A stretch of DNA of 16,806 nucleotides from Bacteroidales bacterium (GTDB lineage Bacteria > Bacteroidota > Bacteroidia > Bacteroidales > Muribaculaceae): NCBI GenBank assembly GCA_900752535.1, contig CAADVV010000136.1, positions 1 to 16,806 on the forward strand, written 5' to 3'. Both the position numbers and the translations under genes were made by a program. A model generated the notes under the pieces. That model made no database searches and was not told the origin of the DNA. It saw only the letters and a program-made list of their open reading frames with translations. Positions 5,904-12,665 of this stretch are shown piece after piece. Each line of letters starts with the position of its first letter. Position 1 is the first letter of the stretch.

Positions 5904-7967
5904 ATGAAAATCAACTACTTTAAAAGGACTGCAACGGTGCTGATAGCACTGTTCGTAATGGGCGATATGTGTCATGCCCAAATCCTGAACACAGGTCAGA
6001 ATCTTCGGAGCGGCTATTCTTCTCTTCAGGAAGCCAAATCTGTCAATACTTCTGCACAGAAGTCAAAGGCAGCTCAGGAGATGGGAGATATCGTTACCGG
6101 TACCGATGGCACTCCCAACACATTCATGGTTGTCGGTTCCGGTTATAATACTTCCGGAATCTTTACACCTGATCTCTCGACAGTAGCTTATACCGCTCAC
6201 ACTATGAATGTGGCTTTTCCCGAAGGCGGTGTTTCGGGAGACGTTAAGATTACAGGAATCTTCGGATTCGAATTTATGGAAGGCGTAACTCAGATACCTG
6301 TCACTGGAACATATGATGCTCAGGCATCTACTATTACCATTGCTACGCCTTTCGACTCAAAGGATATGTCAAAGTGTGTTCAAACCGCAACCTACTATCA
6401 GGGAGATGAATTCTTTACAGCTGTGTTGGCCGGTTGCGAGACAATAGACGAGCCTGATCAGGATGGAAGATATAATATTAATGTGATAGACAAACTTGTC
6501 TTCGATGTGGCAGCCGACGGTACACTTACACCACGTACTCCCTGGGTCATATATGGTTTTGGAGAGACAAGAAACGGCATAGTGGACATCGCAGTCTATT
6601 CTCTCGGAAAGAAATTCACCGAGGAGGCTTCTCTTATGACATTCCCCTCGGAAGTAAAATTCCCTGACGAGCAGGTGTTCGCTAATACCGAGGCACGTAC
6701 ACCTCTCTATGTGCTGAATTACGGTAATGCCGAAGCCGACTGTCAGTATAAAATCAGCGGCGAAGGTCTTTCTTTGGGAGCATATCCGACGGTTAATCCT
6801 CTTTCATTCAATGAATATCGTGTTATGCTCACAGCCTCGAAAGAAGGAATATATAACGGTAATATCACCATTTCATACGATGGACGCTCTATCAATATCC
6901 CGGTTACGGCCAACGTGCAAAAGGGACTTGACTATCAGTCGCTGGTAAAGAACGGTACTTTTAAGTTCAGCGTTCCTGAGAACGAGTGGACTCCGTATGA
7001 ACCCTGGACTGTGACAAGCGACATCACCGGTTTTCCCGTGGCCAAAGCATCACTGACTGACACTAACGCTTCTTGCGGCCTGAACATCGAAATGGAAGTT
7101 TCCACCGGACACATAGGTATTTTCAACTGGAAAGGCATCACACAGACCATGTCGCCTAACGGATTTCAGGTGATTCTTGATTCAGGAGATGTCCTTTATA
7201 ACAATCTCTATTCATGGGACGGTTATTTTGACAAACACCCTGCTGACGGATTTGTCGTTGTACCGGCTGGCAAACATAAACTTACTTTCGAGTATATGGT
7301 GATGATGGACTGGTATGACATGGGAATAATAAACGAGCCTCAGATGGCATATATATGGGACTTTGACCTCCAGACCATCGAACAGAAAGCCGAGATGGGC
7401 AAACTCGTTGACGAAACCGTGGATTTTGGCACCTGGTATCTCGACAAGTTTATTGACGGTGCCTCCTCTGAAGCCTCAATACTCAATATCGGTAAAGGAC
7501 CTTTGCGTGTCATCGGTGGCGAAAATTCCGAGTCATTCACCGTGACCGGTATCGGCCGCGAAGTTGAAAGTATGGAAACTCTTGAGGCCCTGATTTCATT
7601 CCTTGGTGACAGACTCGGCGATTATGACGAAACGGTGACAGTCAAGACTAATGGCGGTGACTTCAAGGTTCGCTGTCTTGCAAAAGCTGAGAAGATCGTC
7701 AACGACTATCAGTATCTCGATGTGAAATTCAACTATGTCCGCAAATCTTCAAGCTCCGAAGGCAATGATGACCGTGTAGTTATTAATTCGGTTAATCTTG
7801 ATATGAAGCAAACCGGAATTTCCGCAACAGACGTTGATAAAACTTTGGTTGAGGAAACATATTATACGCTTGATGGCATCCAGGTCAAAGCTCCGGTTTC
7901 AGGTATCTGCATCCGAAAAGCAACATACTCCGACGGTTCAGTATCGGTCAGCAAATTGATAAATTGA
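5904..7967 (+). CDS. Large secreted protein with Ig-like repeats and possible T9SS C-terminal tail
   Basis: No named family is recognised. The 687-residue protein has a signal peptide (TATVLIALFVMGDMCHA, with cleavage likely after CHA at residue 26). The rest is beta-rich. An N-terminal domain (about 50-240) precedes an Ig-like segment (about 245-340, PSEVKFPDEQVFANTEARTP with LNYGNAEADCQYKISGEGL), which resembles the ASPM/SPD-2/Hydin or choice-of-anchor type. A middle region begins near NGTFKF (about 352). A second Ig-like segment lies at about 510-600 (ETVDFGTWYLDKFIDGASSE, then LNIGKGPLRVIGGE). The end YYTLDGIQVKAPVSGICIRK plus a short beta hairpin resembles a Por/T9SS type A tail, ending SKLIN rather than in basic residues. 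It follows the membrane AraC regulator by 141 bp that hold inverted repeats and no recognisable TAnnTTTG promoter. A terminator-like hairpin follows. A surface or extracellular binding role is likely; the ligand is unknown. Confidence 0.8.
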   Translation: MKINYFKRTATVLIALFVMGDMCHAQILNTGQNLRSGYSSLQEAKSVNTSAQKSKAAQEMGDIVTGTDGTPNTFMVVGSGYNTSGIFTPDLSTVAYTAHTMNVAFPEGGVSGDVKITGIFGFEFMEGVTQIPVTGTYDAQASTITIATPFDSKDMSKCVQTATYYQGDEFFTAVLAGCETIDEPDQDGRYNINVIDKLVFDVAADGTLTPRTPWVIYGFGETRNGIVDIAVYSLGKKFTEEASLMTFPSEVKFPDEQVFANTEARTPLYVLNYGNAEADCQYKISGEGLSLGAYPTVNPLSFNEYRVMLTASKEGIYNGNITISYDGRSINIPVTANVQKGLDYQSLVKNGTFKFSVPENEWTPYEPWTVTSDITGFPVAKASLTDTNASCGLNIEMEVSTGHIGIFNWKGITQTMSPNGFQVILDSGDVLYNNLYSWDGYFDKHPADGFVVVPAGKHKLTFEYMVMMDWYDMGIINEPQMAYIWDFDLQTIEQKAEMGKLVDETVDFGTWYLDKFIDGASSEASILNIGKGPLRVIGGENSESFTVTGIGREVESMETLEALISFLGDRLGDYDETVTVKTNGGDFKVRCLAKAEKIVNDYQYLDVKFNYVRKSSSSEGNDDRVVINSVNLDMKQTGISATDVDKTLVEETYYTLDGIQVKAPVSGICIRKATYSDGSVSVSKLIN

Positions 7968-7997
7968 TAAGTATATCTTCTTAAAATAAAGATAATT

Positions 7998-8040
7998 ACA
8001 GGGAGTGAGGCTGTGATAACTGCGCAGTCTCTCTCCTTGT
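7998..8040 (+). terminator. Terminator-like hairpin after the secreted-protein gene
   Basis: ACAGGGAGTGAGGCTG (7998-8013) pairs with CAGTCTCTCTCCTTGT (8025-8040), 16 positions with one mismatch and two G-T wobbles, around an 11-nt loop. It starts 31 bp after the stop codon at 7967. No long T run follows, but the stem is strong. Confidence 0.6.
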
Positions 8041-8070
8041 CATTATACTTGGGAATCTTCAGCGATACGG

Positions 8071-8093
8071 GTTGATTTGCCAAAAAAATCAAC
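8071..8093. repeat. Inverted repeat GTTGATTT / AAATCAAC
   Basis: Perfect 8-bp arms (8071-8078 and 8086-8093) are separated by 7 nt. It lies in the gene-free stretch between the secreted-protein gene and tRNA-His. No T tract, no adjacent gene start, function unknown. Confidence 0.4.
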
Positions 8094-8107
8094 GCTTTAA
8101 GCGCCAT

Positions 8108-8129
8108 TATAAATCTTATATGATTTATA
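8108..8129. repeat. Inverted repeat TATAAATC / GATTTATA
   Basis: Perfect 8-bp arms (8108-8115 and 8122-8129) around a 6-nt A/T centre. It is one of four inverted repeats in a row in this intergenic stretch. Function unknown. Confidence 0.4.
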
Positions 8130-8143
8130 GGAATTAGCGTAGA

Positions 8144-8190
8144 TAAAGCAATTCCGTCGGCCTCGTGTGAAGCCGACGGAACTTGCTTTA
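8144..8190 (-). terminator. Terminator hairpin of tRNA-His
   Basis: Read on the minus strand, this begins 2 nt after the tRNA 3' end. A 10-bp inner stem pairs TTCCGTCGGC (8152-8161) with GCCGACGGAA (8172-8181) around a 10-nt loop. It continues, after a single unpaired C at 8182, into an 8-bp outer A/T-rich stem (8144-8151 with 8183-8190). The A/T outer arms could act as the U tract in either direction, so it may terminate transcription from both strands. Confidence 0.8.
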
Positions 8191-8191
8191 G

Positions 8192-8266
<75 letters not shown>

Positions 8267-8279
8267 ATTTTTAACGCTG

Positions 8280-8311
8280 CAAAGGTACGCGTTTTTTTTT
8301 ACCCAACCAAA
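8280..8311 (-). promoter_or_regulatory. Predicted tRNA-His promoter
   Basis: On the minus strand TTTG (8311-8308), a 20-bp spacer holding a run of nine A, and TACCTTTG (8287-8280) match the Bacteroidetes promoter consensus exactly. The tRNA 5' end lies 13 nt after the -7 element. Confidence 0.8.
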
Positions 8312-8414
8312 TATTTTGGAGCAAACTTTTCCCGAATTTCTGCAATAACTGTCCCATCAGCGTTTTAACGTAGCCATTATTTATCTCTCTCATCACAATG
8401 TCATGGAAAAGCGT

Positions 8415-8422
8415 TATCTTTG
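8415..8422 (+). promoter_or_regulatory. Predicted kdsA promoter (-7 element)
   Basis: TATCTTTG matches TAnnTTTG. No good TTTG lies 19-21 bp upstream. It overlaps the extended reading frame that begins at 8403, arguing for the ATG at 8439 as the real kdsA start (16 nt after the element). Confidence 0.6.
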
Positions 8423-8438
8423 CCTAAAAATTTCGCGA

Positions 8439-9257
8439 ATGTTTGATTTTAAAGAATACGTCTCGAGGCCCGGCTTCTTCCTGCTTGCCGGCCCATGTGT
8501 AATCGAGGGTGAGAAAATGGCCCTCGACATAGCCGAACGTGTTGCTGATGTGACACGACGTCTCGGCATCCCTTATGTCTTCAAGGGCTCATATCGCAAG
8601 GCCAACCGCTCGAGGCTCGACTCGTTCACCGGTATCGGTGACCTCAAGGCGTTGAAAATCCTTGACCGTGTGCGCCGTGAATTTGACATACCTGTCGTTA
8701 CGGATATCCATACTCCCGAGGAAGCCGCCATGGCTGCCGAGTTTGTCGACGTGCTTCAGATTCCCGCATTCCTCTGCCGTCAGACGGACCTATTGGTTGC
8801 CGCCGCCAAAACCGGCCGCGCCGTTAATATTAAGAAAGGTCAGTTTCTTGCCCCCGGTGCAATGAAGTTTGCTATCGAGAAAGTGCGCGACGCTGGAAAT
8901 GACAATGTGGCTGTCACGGAGCGAGGCGTCACTTTCGGCTATCAGGACCTGATTGTAGACTATCGCGGTATTCCTGAAATGAAGCAGTTTGGCGCTCCGG
9001 TCATTCTCGATATCACCCATTCACTTCAGCAACCCAATCAGACAGTCGGTGTTACCGGTGGTCGTCCCGACATGATTGAGACCATCGCCCGAGCCGGTAT
9101 TGCTGTAGGAGCCAACGGCCTTTTCATTGAGACTCACCCCGACCCCTCTGTGGCAAAGAGCGACGGTGCCAACATGCTCCGTCTCGATCTGCTCCCGGGT
9201 CTGCTCGAACGCCTGAAAGCGCTCTCTGACGCTGTCGCGAATATCTATGGCTGCTGA
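8439..9257 (+). CDS. kdsA: 3-deoxy-D-manno-octulosonate 8-phosphate synthase (metal-dependent type)
   Basis: KdsA condenses phosphoenolpyruvate and arabinose 5-phosphate to Kdo-8-phosphate in the cytosol, the committed step to the Kdo sugar of the lipopolysaccharide core. The 272-residue TIM-barrel protein shows LAGPCVIEGE (16-25), FKGSYRKANRSR (48-59), QIPAFLCRQTDLL (107-119) and DITHSLQQPNQ (191-201). C20, H194, E231 and D242 match the four metal ligands of the Aquifex enzyme (C11, H185, E222, D233), all with the same offset of 9. This points to the metal-dependent class; the metal-independent E. coli type has Asn in place of the Cys. The ATG at 8439 is used because an upstream in-frame ATG at 8403 precedes the promoter element. 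It is the first gene of an operon; the next gene starts 2 nt after its stop. Confidence 0.96.
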   Translation: MFDFKEYVSRPGFFLLAGPCVIEGEKMALDIAERVADVTRRLGIPYVFKGSYRKANRSRLDSFTGIGDLKALKILDRVRREFDIPVVTDIHTPEEAAMAAEFVDVLQIPAFLCRQTDLLVAAAKTGRAVNIKKGQFLAPGAMKFAIEKVRDAGNDNVAVTERGVTFGYQDLIVDYRGIPEMKQFGAPVILDITHSLQQPNQTVGVTGGRPDMIETIARAGIAVGANGLFIETHPDPSVAKSDGANMLRLDLLPGLLERLKALSDAVANIYGC

Positions 9258-9259
9258 CA

Positions 9260-9958
9260 ATGGAGGTGCTCTTTGAGGATAACCACCTGCTGGTGGTCAA
9301 CAAGGCGCCGGGTGAGATTGTCCAGGGTGACAAGACTGGTGACGAACCTCTCTCCGAGTCGCTGAAACGGTGGCTCAAGGAGAAATATAACAAGCCCGGA
9401 AATGTCTTTCTCGGCGTGGTCCATCGTCTCGACCGTCCGGTTGGCGGCGTGGTCGTTTTTGCCAAGACCTCAAAGGCACTGGCGCGACTCAACGAAATGT
9501 TTCGCAGCGGCGAAGTCCATAAGACCTATTGGGCCCTGACGCGTAATAAGCCTGAGCAACCCGAAGCACGTCTCCGACACTGGATTACGACAGTCGAAAA
9601 GACCAACAAGTCGACAGCGTGGCCCAATCCCGGCAAACGTGACGCAAAGGAGGCCATACTCTCCTATCGCCACATTGCCTCAAGTAATCGCTATCATCTG
9701 CTTGAGGTCAACCTCGAGACTGGCCGTAAACATCAGATAAGAGTGCAGCTGTCGGCCATCGGATGTCCCGTAAAAGGTGACCTCAAATATGGCGACAAAC
9801 GTTCCAACCCTGACGGCTCCATCTCTCTGTTAGCACGTCGCATTCGGTTTGTCCATCCTGTTTCAGGCAAACTCATAGACATCACAGCTCCTTTGCCGAC
9901 GAACGACCGTCTCTGGCAGGCTTTTACTGACCTGACTCCCGGAGTTGCCGGAGATTAA
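9260..9958 (+). CDS. RluA-family RNA pseudouridine synthase
   Basis: This enzyme isomerises uridine to pseudouridine in RNA. The 232-residue protein consists of the catalytic domain alone, with no N-terminal S4 RNA-binding domain. The RluA signature VVHRLDRPVGGVVVFAKTSK (53-72) carries the catalytic aspartate D58. The earlier ILxxNK-like segment is LLVVNKAPGE (10-19). The later core motifs YRHIASSNRYHLLEVNLETG and RKHQIRVQLSAIGCPVKGD are present. The RNA target (rRNA or tRNA) cannot be decided from sequence alone, so no specific symbol is given. It starts 2 nt after the kdsA stop and is followed by fmt after 24 bp, so the three are probably co-transcribed. Confidence 0.93.
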   Translation: MEVLFEDNHLLVVNKAPGEIVQGDKTGDEPLSESLKRWLKEKYNKPGNVFLGVVHRLDRPVGGVVVFAKTSKALARLNEMFRSGEVHKTYWALTRNKPEQPEARLRHWITTVEKTNKSTAWPNPGKRDAKEAILSYRHIASSNRYHLLEVNLETGRKHQIRVQLSAIGCPVKGDLKYGDKRSNPDGSISLLARRIRFVHPVSGKLIDITAPLPTNDRLWQAFTDLTPGVAGD

Positions 9959-9982
9959 TAAGAATTTATCTACCTCTAATTA

Positions 9983-10939
9983 ATGAATAAAGAAGACCTC
10001 AGGATAGTTTTTCTCGGAACGCCCGATTTTGCGGCTTACTCGCTTGAGAAGATTCATCGCGCCGGCTATAATATCGTCGGCGTTGTCACAATGCCCGACA
10101 AACCGGCCGGACGCGGACACAAGATGCTCCACTCGCCGGTGAAGAAATATGCCGAAGCTGCCGGTCTCAAGTTGATGCAGCCGGTTAAACTTAAAGACCC
10201 TGCTTTCGTCGACGAGCTTCGTAGCCTTAATGCCGACCTTTTCATTGTGATTGCGTTCAGGATGTTGCCCGAGATTGTCTGGTCGATGCCAAGACTTGGC
10301 ACGTTCAACCTCCACGCTTCACTTTTGCCCCGTTATCGCGGAGCAGCCCCCATCAACCGCGCGGTTATGAACGGAGACACCGAGACCGGCGTGACCACTT
10401 TCTTCCTCAAACACGAAATTGACACCGGTGACGTGATAGCACAGGAGAAGATTGCCATCGGGCCTGACGACAATGTCGGCGATGTCCACGACCGTCTGAT
10501 GGTGTTGGGTGCCGACCTGACTCTCAAGACCATCGAAGATATTCTCAACGATCGCCTCGAGACCATTCCCCAAAGCGAAATGACTGAATATGAATATTGC
10601 GAGGCACCCAAGATTTTCAAGGAAACGTGTCGCATTGACTGGTCGCGTCCTGCGGCCGAAGTACACAACCATGTACGAGGCCTTTCGCCCTATCCCGGGG
10701 CATGGACGACCCTTGAAGGAGTGGGCGACTTGAAGATTTTCGAGACGGCCCGCACTCAGTCATCCCCGGCTCTCGAGCCGGGTGAAATTGTCGTTGACGT
10801 CAAGACAATGTTTGTTGGCTGCGGCAGTGGTGAAGCTATCGAAATCAAGTCTGTCCAGGTTCCGGGGAAACGGCGTATGTCGGTCCACGACTATCTTCTG
10901 GGCGCGCGCGACATCGCCTCGGGCATGCGCTTCGTCTGA
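9983..10939 (+). CDS. fmt: Methionyl-tRNA formyltransferase
   Basis: Fmt transfers a formyl group from 10-formyl-tetrahydrofolate to initiator Met-tRNA in the cytosol. The 318-residue protein, the usual length, has an N-terminal Rossmann-type formyltransferase domain (LRIVFLGTPDFAA, 6-18). The signature NLHASLLPRYRGAAPINR lies at 109-126. Catalytic residues are N109, H111 and D147 (IDTGD), equivalent to N106, H108 and D144 of E. coli. The C-terminal OB-fold-like domain follows from about residue 210 (DWSRPAAEVHNHVRGLSPYP). It is the last gene of the kdsA operon and ends 11 bp before the convergent ruvC stop. A small 5-bp hairpin (GTCTG/CAGAC, 10934-10946) spans the stop but looks too weak to be a terminator. 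Confidence 0.97.
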   Translation: MNKEDLRIVFLGTPDFAAYSLEKIHRAGYNIVGVVTMPDKPAGRGHKMLHSPVKKYAEAAGLKLMQPVKLKDPAFVDELRSLNADLFIVIAFRMLPEIVWSMPRLGTFNLHASLLPRYRGAAPINRAVMNGDTETGVTTFFLKHEIDTGDVIAQEKIAIGPDDNVGDVHDRLMVLGADLTLKTIEDILNDRLETIPQSEMTEYEYCEAPKIFKETCRIDWSRPAAEVHNHVRGLSPYPGAWTTLEGVGDLKIFETARTQSSPALEPGEIVVDVKTMFVGCGSGEAIEIKSVQVPGKRRMSVHDYLLGARDIASGMRFV

Positions 10940-10950
10940 AACAGACTTCA

Positions 10951-11526
10951 TTATCTGACCCTTCCGGGGTTGCGGGCTATGAATTCTTTCCATGAGCCGC
11001 AACCCTTCTCTGTGTGCGGCCGCGACGATTCATAGAAGTGGCAGAGCGCGGCCCCGAGCGCATCTGTTGCGTCAAGCTCCGGCAGCAGATTCTCTTCGGG
11101 TATGATCAGGATGCGTCTCAACATCTCGCGCAGTTGCTCTTTTGAGGCGGCGCCATTGCCTGTTATAGACTGCTTTATCTTGCGGGGCTCATACTCGGTT
11201 ATCGGCACGTCGCGGCTTAGAGCGGCTGCCATTGCCACACCCTGGGCACGCCCGAGTTTGAGCATCGACTGGACGTTTTTGCCATAAAACGGCGCTTCAA
11301 TAGCCAACTCGTCGGGAAGATAGCTCTCTACGATGCCCAGTACACGCTTATAGATATGGGCCAGACGCAGATAATGGCTGTCCATGCGGCTGAGTTTTAT
11401 GACGCCCATCGCAATCATCGCCGGCTTCTTTGCCTTGACCCCGATAATGCCATAGCCCATGACGTTTGTGCCCGGGTCGATGCCGAGGATTATGCGGTCC
11501 CACTGTTTCAGCTCCTGACTGCTCAC
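10951..11526 (-). CDS. ruvC: Holliday junction resolvase RuvC
   Basis: RuvC cuts four-way DNA junctions made by RuvAB-driven branch migration. The 191-residue protein has an RNase H-like fold with IILGIDPGTNVMGYGI (12-27), AIEAPFYGKNVQSM (75-88) and ELDATDALGAALCHFY (150-165). The four catalytic acids appear as D17, E77, D152 and D155, equivalent to D7, E66, D138 and D141 of E. coli. The start is GTG at 11526. GTGA overlaps the stop codon of the upstream gene by 4 nt, which suggests translational coupling. An extra tail of about 20 residues (SSRPHTEKGCGSWKEFIA) follows the conserved core. It is the last gene of a three-gene minus-strand operon. Confidence 0.96.
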   Translation of the reverse strand: MSSQELKQWDRIILGIDPGTNVMGYGIIGVKAKKPAMIAMGVIKLSRMDSHYLRLAHIYKRVLGIVESYLPDELAIEAPFYGKNVQSMLKLGRAQGVAMAAALSRDVPITEYEPRKIKQSITGNGAASKEQLREMLRRILIIPEENLLPELDATDALGAALCHFYESSRPHTEKGCGSWKEFIARNPGRVR

Positions 11527-11816
11527 TGTTGCCTTGGGATTTCGATGTCTTCCAAAAGTGTCGTGAAGTACATCACACTGTCGCCGAATCGCTCGCTGAC
11601 ACCTTCTCTCAGAGGAATGCCGCAGTCGCTATCAAGCCATCGCTCGGCGGCGCATATGCTCTCAAAACCGCTTTTACGGACACAAAATGAGGCCGTTCCG
11701 GGCTCGGCCACTGTCAATATCCGCTCGAGTGAGTCCGTTTCTTGTTTCATGATATACCCGAGAAACCGTTCGGCAGTCTCTTCGAGCATATGATATGATA
11801 TGTTGACTGTTATCAT
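11523..11816 (-). CDS. Small DUF4286-like protein
   Basis: A 97-residue cytosolic protein without signal peptide or membrane segment. Its pattern is an opening beta strand (MITVNISYHML), a helix with FLGYIM, a central strand near SFCVRK, AAERWL in the middle, and a closing FGDSVMYFTTLLEDIEI. This recalls the ferredoxin-like DUF4286 family, which I recall next to ruvC in Bacteroides, but the match is from memory and moderate. It overlaps both neighbours: its ATG shares one base with the stop of the glycosyltransferase gene (TGATG at 11818-11814), and its TGA overlaps the ruvC GTG by 4 nt. It is therefore almost certainly translated. Function unknown. Confidence 0.7.
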   Translation of the reverse strand: MITVNISYHMLEETAERFLGYIMKQETDSLERILTVAEPGTASFCVRKSGFESICAAERWLDSDCGIPLREGVSERFGDSVMYFTTLLEDIEIPRQQ

Positions 11817-12568
11817 CAGAATTGCTTTTCTAACCGTCGGCGGCGCAGATAGCGCGGGATGAAGCTTAGATGTCGCGCCACGGTCGGCCAGAATCCATAA
11901 TATTTTGACATGATTTTGAACCGCTCTTTGAGTGAAGCGTTGCGGTTTTTCGTGGTGACGCCTTCGCTCAGATAGTCAATGAGTGTGGCGTCGACATAAA
12001 GGTTGCGGCGCGACCTTTGAAGCACCTTGATGCACCAATCATAGTCTGCCGAGAATCTGTAGTTTGTGTCGAACGGAGAAGTCAGCTTGCGCAGGGCCAC
12101 GAAAGCCTGGTGACATACAACCATGCCCTCTGCGAAACTTTTCAGCGTCAGGTCTCGGGGCGCTGTCAGATGGCGGTCGGCAAGCCGTTTGCCCTCCGAA
12201 TCCACTATGTCTGTCTGACCGTAGACAACGCCCGGAAAGTCATTGTCCATGACTGCATCGGTGAGCAGTTTCAGGGTGTCGGGCGAGTGAAAGCGGTCGC
12301 CCGCATTCAGAAATATAACATACTCTCCGCGGGCGATAGCCAGCCCTTTGTTCATGGCGTCATACAGCCCCCTGTCAGGCTCCGAAATGATTCTGAGCGG
12401 TTCTATGCCCGACTCTTTCACCCGCCTGACGGTATCGTCTTTCGACGCTCCGTCGATGACGATATACTCATACAGCCGCGAAGTCTGGGCCCTGACACTC
12501 TCAAGCGTCGGACCTATTGTCGCTGCCGCGTTATATGTCACTGTGATAATGGAAAACAAAGGTTGCAT
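11816..12568 (-). CDS. Family 2 glycosyltransferase
   Basis: A GT-A fold inverting glycosyltransferase that probably adds a sugar to a polysaccharide or lipid carrier at the cytoplasmic face of the membrane. The 250-residue protein starts FSIITVTYNAAATIGPTLES (5-24). It carries the nucleotide-binding IDGASKDDT (38-46), EPDRGLYDAMNKGLAIARGE (63-82) and the metal-binding-site equivalent NAGD (88-91). The C-terminal half has FSADYDWCIKVLQ and ends in a basic tail. The pattern resembles the WcaE/AmsE-like group of exopolysaccharide transferases; substrate specificity cannot be read from sequence. It is the first gene of the operon with the DUF4286-like gene and ruvC, with a well-formed promoter upstream. 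Pairing a sugar transferase with ruvC seems to be positional rather than functional. Confidence 0.92.
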   Translation of the reverse strand: MQPLFSIITVTYNAAATIGPTLESVRAQTSRLYEYIVIDGASKDDTVRRVKESGIEPLRIISEPDRGLYDAMNKGLAIARGEYVIFLNAGDRFHSPDTLKLLTDAVMDNDFPGVVYGQTDIVDSEGKRLADRHLTAPRDLTLKSFAEGMVVCHQAFVALRKLTSPFDTNYRFSADYDWCIKVLQRSRRNLYVDATLIDYLSEGVTTKNRNASLKERFKIMSKYYGFWPTVARHLSFIPRYLRRRRLEKQF

Positions 12569-12592
12569 GACGTTTTAACTACTTAGACTATG

Positions 12593-12623
12593 CAAATCTA
12601 ACTTTTTTGAGCGAATTGTCAAA
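12593..12623 (-). promoter_or_regulatory. Predicted promoter of the glycosyltransferase-DUF-ruvC operon
   Basis: On the minus strand TTTG (12623-12620) and TAGATTTG (12600-12593) are separated by 19 bp, a full consensus match. The -7 element lies 24 nt before the ATG at 12568. Its -33 element lies within a few base pairs of the -33 region of the divergent aroE promoter. Confidence 0.8.
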
Positions 12624-12652
12624 ATATTTCGTCTTCTTTTGGCCGTTTTCAT

Positions 12653-12660
12653 TACCTTTG
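12653..12660 (+). promoter_or_regulatory. Predicted aroE promoter (-7 element)
   Basis: TACCTTTG matches TAnnTTTG. The -33 position is only approximate (TTTC at 12627-12630, 22 bp upstream). The aroE ATG at 12666 follows after only 5 nt, so the mRNA would be leaderless or nearly so. Confidence 0.6.
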
Positions 12661-12665
12661 GACTT

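Noticed and set aside
8403..8438. Upstream ATG extension of kdsA
   Set aside because: It lies upstream of and across the TATCTTTG promoter element; the family start fits the ATG at 8439.
10934..10946. Small hairpin GTCTG/CAGAC at the fmt stop as a terminator
   Set aside because: Only five pairs with a three-base loop and no T tract; too weak to call.
12017..12586. Plus-strand open frame of 189 codons antisense to the glycosyltransferase
   Set aside because: The minus-strand frame is a clear family 2 glycosyltransferase; the antisense frame is Cys/Arg-rich without motifs and is explained as a shadow.
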